Positions 1 to 7,539 of a stretch of 35,475 nt of DNA are shown piece after piece. The number at the start of each line of letters is the position of its first letter. Within the stretch, counting starts at the first letter, position 1. Source of the DNA: Bacillota bacterium (GTDB taxonomy: Bacteria; Bacillota; Dethiobacteria; Dethiobacterales; Dethiobacteraceae); assembly GCA_012523945.1 (NCBI GenBank), contig JAAYSO010000001.1:1-35475 (forward strand), given 5' to 3'. The notes beneath the pieces are model-generated. The model worked only from the letters and a program-made list of their open reading frames with translations. It made no database searches and was not told where the DNA came from. The position numbers and the translations under genes were made by a program.

Positions 1-2
1 CT

Positions 3-332
3 TCCAACTTTGAAATTGCCCTTTTTGGACCGGCAGCCCCAAGTATGCTGGCAGTTGATATTTTGGCTATGTACTTAACATTCATCCCCCTTGGCTGGTC
101 CGGGCCTGAACGCGATTTGTACGGGGAGTTAAGTATGAAAGCTTTAACGACGTATGATCCTGAAGAAAGAGGAGATTTGTTGTACGAAGCACTTCAGGTT
201 TTCGTAGACAATACTCCCTGGTATGGATTATGTGAATCGGTTGGACCCAGAGCACAAGCGCCCGAGCTTGGTGGCGTAGAATACATGATAGCCGGCAGTA
301 TTTACTATCAGGATATTTATTTCACTGAATAA
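3..332 (+). CDS. Extracellular solute-binding protein family 5, C-terminal fragment
   Basis: The reading frame is open from the window edge, so the start lies outside; about 109 C-terminal residues are visible. They match the end of the family 5 (peptide/nickel/oligopeptide type) binding proteins of ABC transporters: a segment like NFEIALFG, followed by a helix ending ALQVFVDNTPWYGL and a final strand region GGVEYMIAG. In this family the lipoprotein sits outside the membrane and delivers oligopeptides, nickel or other ligands to a permease pair. The ligand cannot be inferred from this piece. A strong terminator follows 24 bases after the stop, so it is the last gene of its transcript. The family call rests on overall resemblance, with no signature motif present. 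Confidence 0.65.
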   Translation, partial: SNFEIALFGPAAPSMLAVDILAMYLTFIPLGWSGPERDLYGELSMKALTTYDPEERGDLLYEALQVFVDNTPWYGLCESVGPRAQAPELGGVEYMIAGSIYYQDIYFTE

Positions 333-356
333 GGGAAGATTATATTAAGAGCCGGC

Positions 357-397
357 AAAATCGCCGTTCCTTACTTGCGGAACGGCGATTTTCTTTA
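357..397 (+). terminator. Intrinsic terminator after the solute-binding protein gene
   Basis: A perfect 14-bp inverted repeat (357-370 with 379-392) with an 8-base loop ends in a T-rich run (ttttctttat). It closes the transport operon. The A-rich 5' side means it could also act on the opposite strand, but no minus-strand gene points at it. Confidence 0.92.
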
Positions 398-444
398 TAA
401 TTGCTGTGACGAGTCTTTTATTTTTTTCTTGGCAAATGTAATGA

Positions 445-474
445 TGGACAAAGTCTCTTGTCTGGCGGTATTAT
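445..474 (+). promoter_or_regulatory. Candidate SigA promoter for ddh
   Basis: TGGACA at 445-450 and TATTAT at 469-474 are separated by 18 bases, about 60 bases upstream of the ddh start. The spacer contains a small inverted repeat (gacaa/ttgtc, 447-462), which could be an operator or chance. Confidence 0.5.
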
Positions 475-531
475 GTATATGTATGATGAAAAGGCTACCG
501 GTAAGAAATTTTTGCTGCAGGAGGAGACGTC

Positions 532-1524
532 ATGTCTGAGAAGATTAGAATTGGTATTGTCGGTTATGGTAATTTAGGGCGGGGTGCTGAACTGGCTGTG
601 CTGCAGAATCCGGATATGGAATTAATTGCTGTTTTTACAAGAAGAGACCCCAAATTGATTCGTGTAAGCACAGAGAAGGTAAAAGTTTTGCCGGCGAAGC
701 AGGCGGAAAAGATGATTAATGAAATTGATGTTATGATTTTATGCGGTGGCTCTGCCCGGGATTTGCCAGAGCAGGGGCCGTATTTTGCACAAATGTTTAA
801 TACTGTGGACAGTTTTGATACACACGCAAGAATTCCGGAATATTTTGCCGCCATGGATAAAGCGGCTATGGCAGGTAAGAAAACAGGTATTATTAGCATC
901 GGCTGGGACCCGGGACTGTTTTCACTGCAGCGGATGTTAGCGGAAGCCATATTACCGCAAGGGAAAGAATACACCTTTTGGGGGCGTGGTGTCAGTCAGG
1001 GGCATTCCGATGCCATCAGAAAAGTACCGGGAGTTAAATATGGCGTACAGTATACTATCCCCAAGGAAGACGCGGTAACTCGTGTGCGCAGAGGGGAAAC
1101 TCCTCATTTATCTGCTGGAGACAAGCATTTGCGCCAGTGCTATGTTGTGGCTGAAGAAGATGCAGATAAAGAAAAAATTGCTGCTGAAATTAAATCAATG
1201 CCCAATTATTTTGCCGATTATGAAACACAAGTTATTTTTATTACAGAAGAGCAATTTAAACAGGAGCACACAAAGATGCCACATGGCGGTTTTGTGTTAC
1301 GCAGCGGTATAACCGGAAGTAATAGAGAACACAAACAACTCATGGAGTTTTCTTTAAAACTGGAAAGCAATCCTGAATTTACAGCCAGTGTCCTGGTTGC
1401 TTATGCCAGGGCGGCATATCGTTTGAGCGGGGAGGGACGTTATGGTGCTAAAACAATTTTTGATATTCCCTTGGCTTATATTTCACCACGATCTCCGGCA
1501 GAATTGCGCAGGGAGCTCTTATAA
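532..1524 (+). CDS. ddh: meso-Diaminopimelate dehydrogenase
   Basis: Predicted NADP-dependent meso-diaminopimelate D-dehydrogenase (EC 1.4.1.16). It makes meso-DAP directly from tetrahydrodipicolinate, by-passing the succinylase or acetylase branches, for lysine and peptidoglycan. The 330-residue length fits the family. The N-terminal Rossmann motif is G11-Y-G-N-L-G16. The family-typical segments GWDPGLFS, GRGVSQGHSDAIR and MPHGGFVLRSG are all present; these line the substrate pocket and dimer region in known Ddh structures. The ATG at 532 follows a strong AGGAGG ribosome site. It appears to be a single-gene transcript with its own promoter. Nothing is missing from the catalytic core that I can see. 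Confidence 0.93.
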   Translation: MSEKIRIGIVGYGNLGRGAELAVLQNPDMELIAVFTRRDPKLIRVSTEKVKVLPAKQAEKMINEIDVMILCGGSARDLPEQGPYFAQMFNTVDSFDTHARIPEYFAAMDKAAMAGKKTGIISIGWDPGLFSLQRMLAEAILPQGKEYTFWGRGVSQGHSDAIRKVPGVKYGVQYTIPKEDAVTRVRRGETPHLSAGDKHLRQCYVVAEEDADKEKIAAEIKSMPNYFADYETQVIFITEEQFKQEHTKMPHGGFVLRSGITGSNREHKQLMEFSLKLESNPEFTASVLVAYARAAYRLSGEGRYGAKTIFDIPLAYISPRSPAELRRELL

Positions 1525-1619
1525 TTAAGAGGATTATACTGCCCTTTCTTTTTTGGAAAATCTGTTATAGAATAAAGACGCAAAAATAAAGCCTAAAACA
1601 GGGAGCGAAGGTGTAAGAT

Positions 1620-2453
1620 ATGTACAAGTTAATTTGTATTTTATTGCTGGCAATGATGCTTGGCAGCGTTAACACAGCTTGTTCCCGTAATCATAACTCT
1701 CCTGAGGTGCCTGAACAGTTAAGTGAAGATACCTTGGAAACAATTGAAGAAACAGAAGCAGCGGAAGAAGCAGAAACGGAAGATGTGGTAAAAACGGTGA
1801 AAGATGAGCTGGAAGCCTGGATTGAAAACTCAAAACATATTTTTTTAGCACAAAGTCGTGAGTTGGAAGGAAAACAGTATTTTTTAGTAACATATGGTAT
1901 GAAGAAAAGCAGTGGGTATGCGGTGGAGATTGCAGAAATTGAAAGTTTAGAGGATTGTGTTCAGGTTCATGTCACTTTCAGGCACCCGCAGCAAAATGAG
2001 CAAGCAGAAACATTAATCACCTATCCGTATGCACTGGAGAGTATTGATGCCGCCGGGTTGCCGGTTAAATTTGTTGTTCATGGAGCCGAGGAATATGTGC
2101 CGCAATTACTGGAAATTGACTATGTGCACCCCATAGTGGCGCAAGCAGACGGCATTAAAATTTTTTCACCCCAGCCGGGATCACAAGTTGGGCGCCGGTT
2201 TACTGTTGAGGGGATAGCCAATGTTTTTGAAGGAAATTTTCAATATAAATTAACTGATAATCTAGGCAAGACACTGCTGGCAGGGTGCAGTACTGCCGCC
2301 ATGGGGGACTGGAAATATTTTAAGCTCGAGCTCAATATTGATGAAAAAATGCCTGTGGGTTCACACCTGCAGCTGGTTTTATACACACAGAGCGCTAAAG
2401 ACGGCAGTGTCAGTGACCAAGTTGTATTGGAATTAGCTTTTGCCGAAATTTGA
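1620..2453 (+). CDS. Probable lipoprotein with PrcB_C-like and Gmad2 domains
   Basis: This 277-residue protein begins with a hydrophobic signal (residues 4-20) ending at Cys21. The lipobox VNTAC is imperfect because Leu at -3 is replaced, but Cys21 is the only plausible lipidation site. A very acidic linker (about 30-60) follows. Residues 85-145 resemble the PrcB_C domain (a YFLVTYG strand, SSGYAVEI, TYPYALESI), and residues 178-272 resemble Gmad2, an Ig-like domain linked to spore germination proteins (IKIFSPQPGSQV, FTVEGIANVFEG, then a GDW turn). The combination suggests an extracytoplasmic binding or adaptor role, without an active site. ATG 1620 follows a GGGAG/AAGGTG-type ribosome site. 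Neighbours give no functional link. Confidence 0.7.
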   Translation: MYKLICILLLAMMLGSVNTACSRNHNSPEVPEQLSEDTLETIEETEAAEEAETEDVVKTVKDELEAWIENSKHIFLAQSRELEGKQYFLVTYGMKKSSGYAVEIAEIESLEDCVQVHVTFRHPQQNEQAETLITYPYALESIDAAGLPVKFVVHGAEEYVPQLLEIDYVHPIVAQADGIKIFSPQPGSQVGRRFTVEGIANVFEGNFQYKLTDNLGKTLLAGCSTAAMGDWKYFKLELNIDEKMPVGSHLQLVLYTQSAKDGSVSDQVVLELAFAEI

Positions 2454-2523
2454 TTGCTACGGTGCCGGTGTGGCTATGTGCTCACAGCCTTAATTTTACT
2501 GTAATATTTTTTCTTACTATTTC

Positions 2524-2532
2524 TGATATAAT
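2524..2532 (+). promoter_or_regulatory. Extended -10 promoter for trxBA
   Basis: TGA followed directly by TATAAT (2527-2532) forms a TGnTATAAT extended -10 element 83 bases upstream of trxB. I see no convincing -35 at the right distance, which is usual for this promoter class. Confidence 0.5.
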
Positions 2533-2614
2533 TGACGAAGCCAATAGCAACCGGCCTGTATGCTTGCAAAGGATAATAAATTTAGAATAGCAAATAATGG
2601 AGGAGGCCTATTAA

Positions 2615-3565
2615 ATGACTCGTCAAGATAAGCTATATGACATGCTGATTATTGGAGGCGGCCCGGCCGGTTTAACTGCCGCCATCTATGCTGCTCGGGC
2701 AACAATGTCAGTACTTGTAATTGAATCTGCGCTCTCGGGCGGCCAAATTGCTACCACTGAAAGTCTGGAAAACTATCCCGGGTTCCCCGATGGCATAGGT
2801 GGCATAGAATTTGGCCAGCTTTTGGAAGCCCAGGCACGTAATTTTGGTGCCGAGATGGTTTTGGCCAATGTAGAGAGTATGAGCGTTGACGGGGGTATCA
2901 AGGAAGTACATACTACTGAAGGTACATTCAGAGGGCGCACGCTTCTCATCGCTTCCGGTACACGTTCCCGAACATTGGATGTGCCGGGGGAGGAAGAGCT
3001 AAAAGGGAAAGGCGTATCTTATTGTGCTACCTGTGACGGCTTTTTCTATCAGGATCGGGAAATTTTAGTTGTGGGCGGAGGCGATTCTGCTCTTGAAGAG
3101 GGAATGTATTTAACAAAATTTGCTGCAAAAGTCTATATTGTTCATCGCCGTGATCAATTGCGGGCAGTGAACCTTTTGCAGGAAAAAGCAAAAGCCAACC
3201 CTAAAATTGAATTCATTTTGGAAACTGAAGTGAAAGAAATTAAGGGTACAGATCGTGTGGAAAGTGTAGTATTGCACCATAAAGGTCAAAATAAAACGTG
3301 GGAGATGCCTATTGATGGTATTTTCATGTATGTAGGTCTTATTCCCAACACAGAATTTTTAGCTGACAGCATAGAAGTGGACGCATACGGCTATGTGCTG
3401 ACTAATGAGGAAATGGAAACTTCTGTGCCGGGAGTTTTTGCGGCCGGCGATGTTCGCCAAAAAAGTTTACGGCAAGTAGTTACAGCCGTTGCTGATGGAG
3501 CTATTGCGGCTGTTCGTGCCGGGCAATATGTTGATGAAATGAAAGAGAAGGAGGCCAAACAATGA
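2615..3565 (+). CDS. trxB: Thioredoxin reductase
   Basis: Low-molecular-weight thioredoxin-disulfide reductase (EC 1.8.1.9), 316 residues, the normal size. It moves electrons from NADPH through FAD and a redox-active disulfide to thioredoxin. The FAD dinucleotide motif GGGPAG is at 14-19, the redox pair is C137-A-T-C140, and the second Rossmann motif GGGDSA is at 154-159. H177-R-R-x-x-x-R183 is the known NADPH-preference motif, which argues against the ferredoxin-dependent or NADH-dependent relatives found in some clostridia. ATG 2615 follows a strong GGAGGAGG. The last codon overlaps the start of trxA, so the pair is translationally coupled and its product feeds directly into the neighbour's product. 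Confidence 0.96.
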   Translation: MTRQDKLYDMLIIGGGPAGLTAAIYAARATMSVLVIESALSGGQIATTESLENYPGFPDGIGGIEFGQLLEAQARNFGAEMVLANVESMSVDGGIKEVHTTEGTFRGRTLLIASGTRSRTLDVPGEEELKGKGVSYCATCDGFFYQDREILVVGGGDSALEEGMYLTKFAAKVYIVHRRDQLRAVNLLQEKAKANPKIEFILETEVKEIKGTDRVESVVLHHKGQNKTWEMPIDGIFMYVGLIPNTEFLADSIEVDAYGYVLTNEEMETSVPGVFAAGDVRQKSLRQVVTAVADGAIAAVRAGQYVDEMKEKEAKQ

Positions 3566-3897
3566 GCGAGTTTGTAGCGGAAATCACTGATAATAATTTT
3601 GAGGATGAAGTTATTAAAGCCGATAAGCCGGTGGTCGTTGATATCTGGGCATCCTGGTGTGGACCGTGCCGTATGTTGGCTCCGGTTTTTGAGGAATTGG
3701 CCCGTGAAATGAATGACCGTGTAAAGTTTGTTAAAGTGGATGCTGATCAGAACAAACAAACACTGCAACGCTTTCAGGTTATGAGTATTCCAACCCTTTT
3801 ATTTTTTAAAGACGGAGAGGCTGTAGCCACACAAGTTGGTTTTATGCCGAAAGAGCAATTACAGCAAAAAATAAATGATGTTTTTAGTTTAAATTAA
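3562..3897 (+). CDS. trxA: Thioredoxin
   Basis: A 111-residue thioredoxin that reduces protein disulfides in the cytoplasm using electrons from TrxB. The active site W32-C-G-P-C36 and the later SIPTLLFF segment carrying the cis-proline are present. The start codon overlaps the trxB stop (ATGA), with the ribosome site GAAGGAGG inside the trxB end. A perfect terminator follows immediately, so trxB-trxA forms a complete two-gene operon. Confidence 0.96.
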   Translation: MSEFVAEITDNNFEDEVIKADKPVVVDIWASWCGPCRMLAPVFEELAREMNDRVKFVKVDADQNKQTLQRFQVMSIPTLLFFKDGEAVATQVGFMPKEQLQQKINDVFSLN

Positions 3898-3900
3898 CAG

Positions 3901-3937
3901 AAAGCAGCGGGTAAAAAGCATTAACCCGCTGCTTTTT
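3901..3937 (+). terminator. Intrinsic terminator of trxBA
   Basis: A 12-bp stem (3901-3912 with 3924-3935) followed by a run of T. It starts 3 bases after the trxA stop. Confidence 0.9.
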
Positions 3938-4014
3938 GCATATTGTTCTCATTTGGTCGAACACTAAACAAAGAAAGTTTCTCTGATTACGGCTTATGTC
4001 AAAGGAGGTTCAAA

Positions 4015-4848
4015 ATGAGGACAATTTGGAAAGGGGCTATCAGTTTCGGCTTAGTTAGCATTCCAATCAAACTTTTTGCCGCCACTGAACAAAAAGATGT
4101 AAAATTTCGTTATCTGCACGAACCGTGCCGGGCTCCCCTAAAATATCAGCGTGTCTGTTCTGCCTGCGGTAAAGAAGTGCCCCAGGAAGAAATCGTGCGC
4201 GGCTATGAATATGAAAGCGGGCATTTTGTTATTCTTAATGAAGAAGATCTGGAAAAAGTCCCTGATCTCAAAACAAAAACTATTGATATTATAGATTTTG
4301 TTGCTTTGGAAGAAATTGATCCGGTATATTTTGCCAAAACTTATTACCTGGCACCCGGAGAGGCTGGGGAAAAGGCATATACTCTTTTACGTGAGGCAAT
4401 GGAGAAGACAGGAAAAATTGCGGTGGCAAAAATTATTATGCGTAATAAAGAATCTTTGGCGGTGATCCGAGGATATAAAAAATTTTTACTGATGGAAACG
4501 ATTTTTTATCCGGATGAAATCAGAAGTCCTGAACAATTGCCGGGCTTTGACTATGAAATAAAGTTAAATGATAAGGAAATGAAAATGGCATGTGAACTGA
4601 TAGAAAATTTGGCAACTGAATTTGATCCCACAAAATACCAGGATGAATACCGTCATCAATTATTGGAGATGATTCATGCCAAGATTGAAGGTCAGCAGAT
4701 TGTGGCACCTGAAGACCCGCAGCGCGGCAAAGTGGTTGATTTAATGGAAGCGCTGAAGGCATCGGTGGAAATGGCGCAAAAGGAAGTCAAGAAGCAAGAA
4801 AAAACAACAAAGAAAAAACAGCGAAAAAAGGCTGCAGGTGCAAATTAA
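4015..4848 (+). CDS. ku: Ku DNA end-binding protein (non-homologous end joining)
   Basis: Bacterial Ku homodimers thread onto broken DNA ends and recruit a ligase, normally LigD. This 277-residue protein opens with MRTIWKGAISFGLVSIPIK, a hallmark of the family, and has the RYLHEPCRAP and CSACGKEV segments of the Ku beta-barrel. The C-terminal 25 residues are very lysine-rich (KKQEKTTKKKQRKK), as in Ku proteins whose tails bind DNA or ligase. I place the start at 4015 because AAAGGAGG lies 7 bases upstream; an in-frame upstream start near 3943 lacks a ribosome site and adds non-family residues. No LigD gene lies in this window. Single-gene unit between the trxA terminator and a convergent hairpin. 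Confidence 0.93.
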   Translation: MRTIWKGAISFGLVSIPIKLFAATEQKDVKFRYLHEPCRAPLKYQRVCSACGKEVPQEEIVRGYEYESGHFVILNEEDLEKVPDLKTKTIDIIDFVALEEIDPVYFAKTYYLAPGEAGEKAYTLLREAMEKTGKIAVAKIIMRNKESLAVIRGYKKFLLMETIFYPDEIRSPEQLPGFDYEIKLNDKEMKMACELIENLATEFDPTKYQDEYRHQLLEMIHAKIEGQQIVAPEDPQRGKVVDLMEALKASVEMAQKEVKKQEKTTKKKQRKKAAGAN

Positions 4849-4858
4849 TCAGAAAAAT

Positions 4859-4882
4859 AAGCGGAAACTTGCGTTTCCGCTT
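4859..4882. terminator. Shared hairpin between Ku and the convergent small gene
   Basis: A perfect 10-bp stem (4859-4868 with 4873-4882) with a TTGC loop. Read on the minus strand it is followed by ttatttttct, a fair T-tract. On the plus strand the tail is poor (ttaaagtt). It probably serves mainly the minus-strand gene and perhaps both. Confidence 0.65.
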
Positions 4883-4890
4883 AAAGTTGG

Positions 4891-5058
4891 TTAGCAGCCG
4901 CCGCCGTCGTTTTGTTTGCGGCTCTTTTCATTGCGGATGTTTTTTTGTTTGCCCCCGGCGATTTCGCGGGCAAACTCAACATTTACATCCTTGGCTTTGA
5001 AGTTCTCATCCACACGGTTTTGGCGTTTATTGCGGTTCAGTTTATTTTTTTTCGCCAT
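4891..5058 (-). CDS. Small basic protein, possible gamma-type SASP-like (55 residues)
   Basis: An uninterrupted 55-codon frame runs on the minus strand from ATG at 5058 to TAA at 4891. The product is strongly basic and hydrophilic: it starts MAKKNKLNRNKRQNR, contains VNVEFAREIAGG, and ends DGGGC. The EFA-x-E core recalls gamma-type small acid-soluble spore proteins, but the match is short and the function is unproved. AAGGAG precedes the start at a rather long spacing (about 13 bases). A hairpin with a minus-strand T-tract follows 8 bases after the stop, which supports a real transcript. Plus-strand frames over the same bases lack ribosome sites. There are no membrane segments and only the terminal Cys. 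Confidence 0.55.
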   Translation of the reverse strand: MAKKNKLNRNKRQNRVDENFKAKDVNVEFAREIAGGKQKNIRNEKSRKQNDGGGC

Positions 5059-5106
5059 GTGTTTTGCAACACTCCTTTTTCGGGATTTGAACTACAATCA
5101 TAGTGT

Positions 5107-5145
5107 TAGCTTTTTGGCTGTGAATATGTCCGGTACAAAAAGCTA
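5107..5145. repeat. AT-rich inverted repeat upstream of the small minus-strand gene
   Basis: TAGCTTTTT at 5107-5115 is mirrored by AAAAAGCTA at 5137-5145, with a 21-base loop. It lies 50-90 bases upstream of the 55-residue gene and could be its operator, or a weak terminator on the plus strand (tail tattttttag). The rest of 5146-5364 is AT-rich, with no gene or clear motif that I can see. Confidence 0.4.
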
Positions 5146-5364
5146 TATTTTTTAGAAATTGAAATATTTTAAGTTATTTTTAAGTTTTCCCATGCCTTGT
5201 CAGCTTATACTATTCATAAGCCGTTTGGTAGAATTTTACCTCCAAATTTAAGAAAATGGCATGGTGCAAGATAAGGTTTATTACAGGCGAAACAAATACT
5301 TATGTTTTAAAATCAAGCAAAAACTACAAATAAAAAATTAAATTTTGCACAAAATATAAATAAT

Positions 5365-5381
5365 GGTCGGAGAAGGTCAAA
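5365..5381 (+). promoter_or_regulatory. CtsR operator 1 (imperfect first half-site)
   Basis: GGTCGGA, a 3-base spacer, then GGTCAAA: the tandem heptamer layout of the known CtsR box (RGTCAAA-NAN-RGTCAAA). The first half keeps GGTC only. It lies 29 bases upstream of the -35 of the operon promoter. Confidence 0.7.
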
Positions 5382-5409
5382 ATTTAAGCCGTTCAGGGAA
5401 ATTTAGGTA

Positions 5410-5438
5410 TTGAAATTAAAATAATAATAGGTTATAAT
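5410..5438 (+). promoter_or_regulatory. SigA promoter of the ctsR operon
   Basis: TTGAAA (5410-5415), a 17-base spacer, then TATAAT (5433-5438): a near-consensus vegetative promoter. Transcription should begin near 5445, inside the second CtsR operator. Confidence 0.82.
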
Positions 5439-5441
5439 GTT

Positions 5442-5458
5442 AGTCAGTAAAGGTCAAA
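5442..5458 (+). promoter_or_regulatory. CtsR operator 2, over the start point
   Basis: AGTCAGT, a 3-base spacer (AAA), then a perfect GGTCAAA half-site. Its position over the expected start point and just before the ctsR ribosome site fits repression of the whole operon by its own first product. Confidence 0.8.
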
Positions 5459-5470
5459 TGAGGGATTTGC

Positions 5471-5923
5471 ATGAGTAATTTAGCTGATTTAATTGAATCC
5501 TACATTAACAGGCTTTTGGATGCCAGCCCTAATGCTACACTTGTTTTGCAGCGTAAAGAATTAGCCGAACGTTTTCAATGCGTACCGTCACAGATTAATT
5601 ATGTGCTTTCTACACGTTTCACCACTGAACGTGGGTACTTAATCGAAAGCCGCCGTGGCGGCGGTGGCTTTTTGCGCATCAAGCGGCTGGATTTGGATCG
5701 GGATAAAGTAGCAAAAGTATTATCTGCCTTACGCAAATTAAAGCAAGGTATTACAAGATATGAAGCACTGGATTTCGTGACCAATTTGGCTGAATCCAAA
5801 CTCATAACGCGCCGCGAAAGCAGTTTAATGAAGGCGGTGCTGCTGCAGGACCCGTTTCAACATGAACAAGCCTGTACGGAAGTATTGAGCTGCATGTTGG
5901 AAGTTATTCTGCAGGAAACATAA
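5471..5923 (+). CDS. ctsR: Heat-shock repressor CtsR
   Basis: A 150-residue dimeric repressor of clp genes in Firmicutes. It releases DNA on heating and is degraded with help from McsB and ClpC. The N-terminal winged helix-turn-helix is visible (LADLIESYINRLL, then ELAERFQCVPSQINYVLSTRF), and the glycine-rich wing R61-R-G-G-G-G-F67 is the known heat-sensing DNA-contact loop. The C-terminal helical domain is complete. ATG 5471 has a modest GAGGG ribosome site, which overlaps the end of operator 2. First gene of ctsR-mcsA-mcsB-clpC, and predicted to be autoregulated by the two operators upstream. Confidence 0.95.
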   Translation: MSNLADLIESYINRLLDASPNATLVLQRKELAERFQCVPSQINYVLSTRFTTERGYLIESRRGGGGFLRIKRLDLDRDKVAKVLSALRKLKQGITRYEALDFVTNLAESKLITRRESSLMKAVLLQDPFQHEQACTEVLSCMLEVILQET

Positions 5924-5939
5924 ACGGAGGTGCCATCTT

Positions 5940-6467
5940 ATGTTATGTGAGGCGTGTCAAAAAAGACCGGCAACTGTTCATTTGACAGAAATTATAAATG
6001 GTGAGAAAAAAGTTTCGCATTTGTGCGAACAGTGTGCGCGTGAGAAAGGTGAATTTAACTTCGATTACCCGCCTTTTTCCATTCAGAACTTGTTATCCGG
6101 CCTGTTAAATTTGGATGTGCAGGCAGATAAGCCTGTAGAATTTTCAGCAAGAAAGCTGCAATGTGAAAACTGTGGTTTGACGTATGCTCAATTTGGCCAA
6201 ATCGGACGCTTTGGCTGCAGTCAATGTTATACGTCTTTTGGTGAACGTTTGCAGCCACTTATGCGGCGTATACACGGTTCGGCTCAACATGTGGGGAAAA
6301 TCCCCAAGCGGGCCGGAACAACAGTGAAATTGCGCCGGAATCTTGAGGAAATGAGGAAAGAACTGCAGGCTTTGGTGGAACGCGAGGAATTTGAACAAGC
6401 AGCAATCCTAAGAGATCAAATTCGTGAATTAGAGGCAAAGGTTGAGGGCGGTGAAAGTAATGAGTAA
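5940..6467 (+). CDS. mcsA: McsA, zinc-binding activator of McsB
   Basis: A 175-residue zinc protein that activates the arginine kinase McsB and modulates CtsR. Two pairs of CxxC motifs occur in the N-terminal half: C3/C6 with C29/C32, then C75/C78 with C93/C96, as in known McsA. A UVR-type helical motif (EEFEQAAILRDQIRELE) occupies about residues 135-170 and is the usual docking element shared with UvrB, UvrC and ClpC. ATG 5940 follows CGGAGG. Its 3' end overlaps mcsB by 8 bases, pointing to coupled translation. Confidence 0.93.
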   Translation: MLCEACQKRPATVHLTEIINGEKKVSHLCEQCAREKGEFNFDYPPFSIQNLLSGLLNLDVQADKPVEFSARKLQCENCGLTYAQFGQIGRFGCSQCYTSFGERLQPLMRRIHGSAQHVGKIPKRAGTTVKLRRNLEEMRKELQALVEREEFEQAAILRDQIRELEAKVEGGESNE

Positions 6468-7536
6468 GGAAAAGAAACAAGAACCTGCCAGTGAATGGAT
6501 GCGTATTTCCGGCCCGGACGGTGACATTGTTTTAAGCAGCCGTATCCGGCTGGCACGTAACCTCCTTGATATTCCGTTTCCATACCTGGCTTCAGACAGT
6601 CAGACAGAAACTGTTTTGCAGCAAGTAAAAGAAGCCTGTGAGGCTCTGGATGAAGTCTTTGGTCCCATGACTTTTCTGCGGATGAAAGATCTTTCATTGC
6701 TGGAGCGGCAGGTATTAGTGGAAAAGCATTTAATAAGTCCCGCCCTGGCAAAGGAACAGCGCAACTCGGCTGTAATCCTGCGCAAGGATGAAGCATTAAG
6801 CATCATGATTAACGAAGAAGATCATCTTCGTATTCAATGCTTACTGCCCGGACTGCAGCTGGATAGAGCACTCCGGCTGGCGGAACAGTGTGACGATTTG
6901 CTGGAAGAAAAATTAGATTATGCTTTTGACGAACAATGGGGGTATTTAACTGTTTGTCCCACAAACGTAGGCACAGGTTTGCGGGCTTCTGTCATGGTAC
7001 ATCTTCCGGCTTTAGTCTTAACAAAACAAATAAACCGTATTTTATCCGCCATTGCCCAAGTTGGGCTGGCAGTACGCGGTATATACGGAGAAGGCTCTGA
7101 GATAACCGGCAACTTGGTGCAGATTTCAAATCAAGTAACTTTAGGTCAAACTAACGAAGAAATTATTAGAAATCTATTTGGGGTTACCAGGCAAATTGTT
7201 GAACAGGAATCTCAAGCGCGGCAAATCCTGCTTAATGAAAGTCGGGATCAAATTGCCGACCGTGTTAACCGAAGTTTTGGCATTCTCAGCTATGCACAAT
7301 TGATTTCCTCACAAGAAGCCATGCAATTATTGTCAGATGTTCATTTGGGCATCGATTTAGGCCTCATTGATGGGGTGAAAAATGTTGTTTTAAAAGAGTT
7401 AATGGTGTTACAGCGCCCGGCTAATTTGCAGATGCTTTACGGGCAGGTTTTAGACAGCGTGGATAGGGACCGCCAACGGGCACGTCTCATTCGCCGGTAC
7501 CTGCAAGAGCGGGCGACAGAAACAGAGGAGGGATAA
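6460..7536 (+). CDS. mcsB: Protein arginine kinase McsB
   Basis: McsB phosphorylates arginines on misfolded proteins and CtsR, marking them for ClpC-ClpP. This 358-residue protein is related to creatine/arginine kinases: SSRIRLARN (26-34) is the phosphagen-kinase nucleotide-binding segment, and the later TNVGTGLRASVMVHLPAL and YGEGSE regions are typical of McsB. I choose ATG 6460, which follows GAGGGCGGTG; upstream in-frame TTG or GTG codons inside mcsA would add only six residues and lack better ribosome sites. It overlaps mcsA and ends 3 bases before clpC. Confidence 0.94.
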   Translation: MSKEKKQEPASEWMRISGPDGDIVLSSRIRLARNLLDIPFPYLASDSQTETVLQQVKEACEALDEVFGPMTFLRMKDLSLLERQVLVEKHLISPALAKEQRNSAVILRKDEALSIMINEEDHLRIQCLLPGLQLDRALRLAEQCDDLLEEKLDYAFDEQWGYLTVCPTNVGTGLRASVMVHLPALVLTKQINRILSAIAQVGLAVRGIYGEGSEITGNLVQISNQVTLGQTNEEIIRNLFGVTRQIVEQESQARQILLNESRDQIADRVNRSFGILSYAQLISSQEAMQLLSDVHLGIDLGLIDGVKNVVLKELMVLQRPANLQMLYGQVLDSVDRDRQRARLIRRYLQERATETEEG

Positions 7537-7539
7537 TTA

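Noticed and set aside
4912-5155. Plus-strand frames of 63 and 79 codons over the small minus-strand gene
   Set aside because: No ribosome sites; the Phe/Leu-rich products are the mirror of the Lys-rich minus-strand frame, which has better signals.
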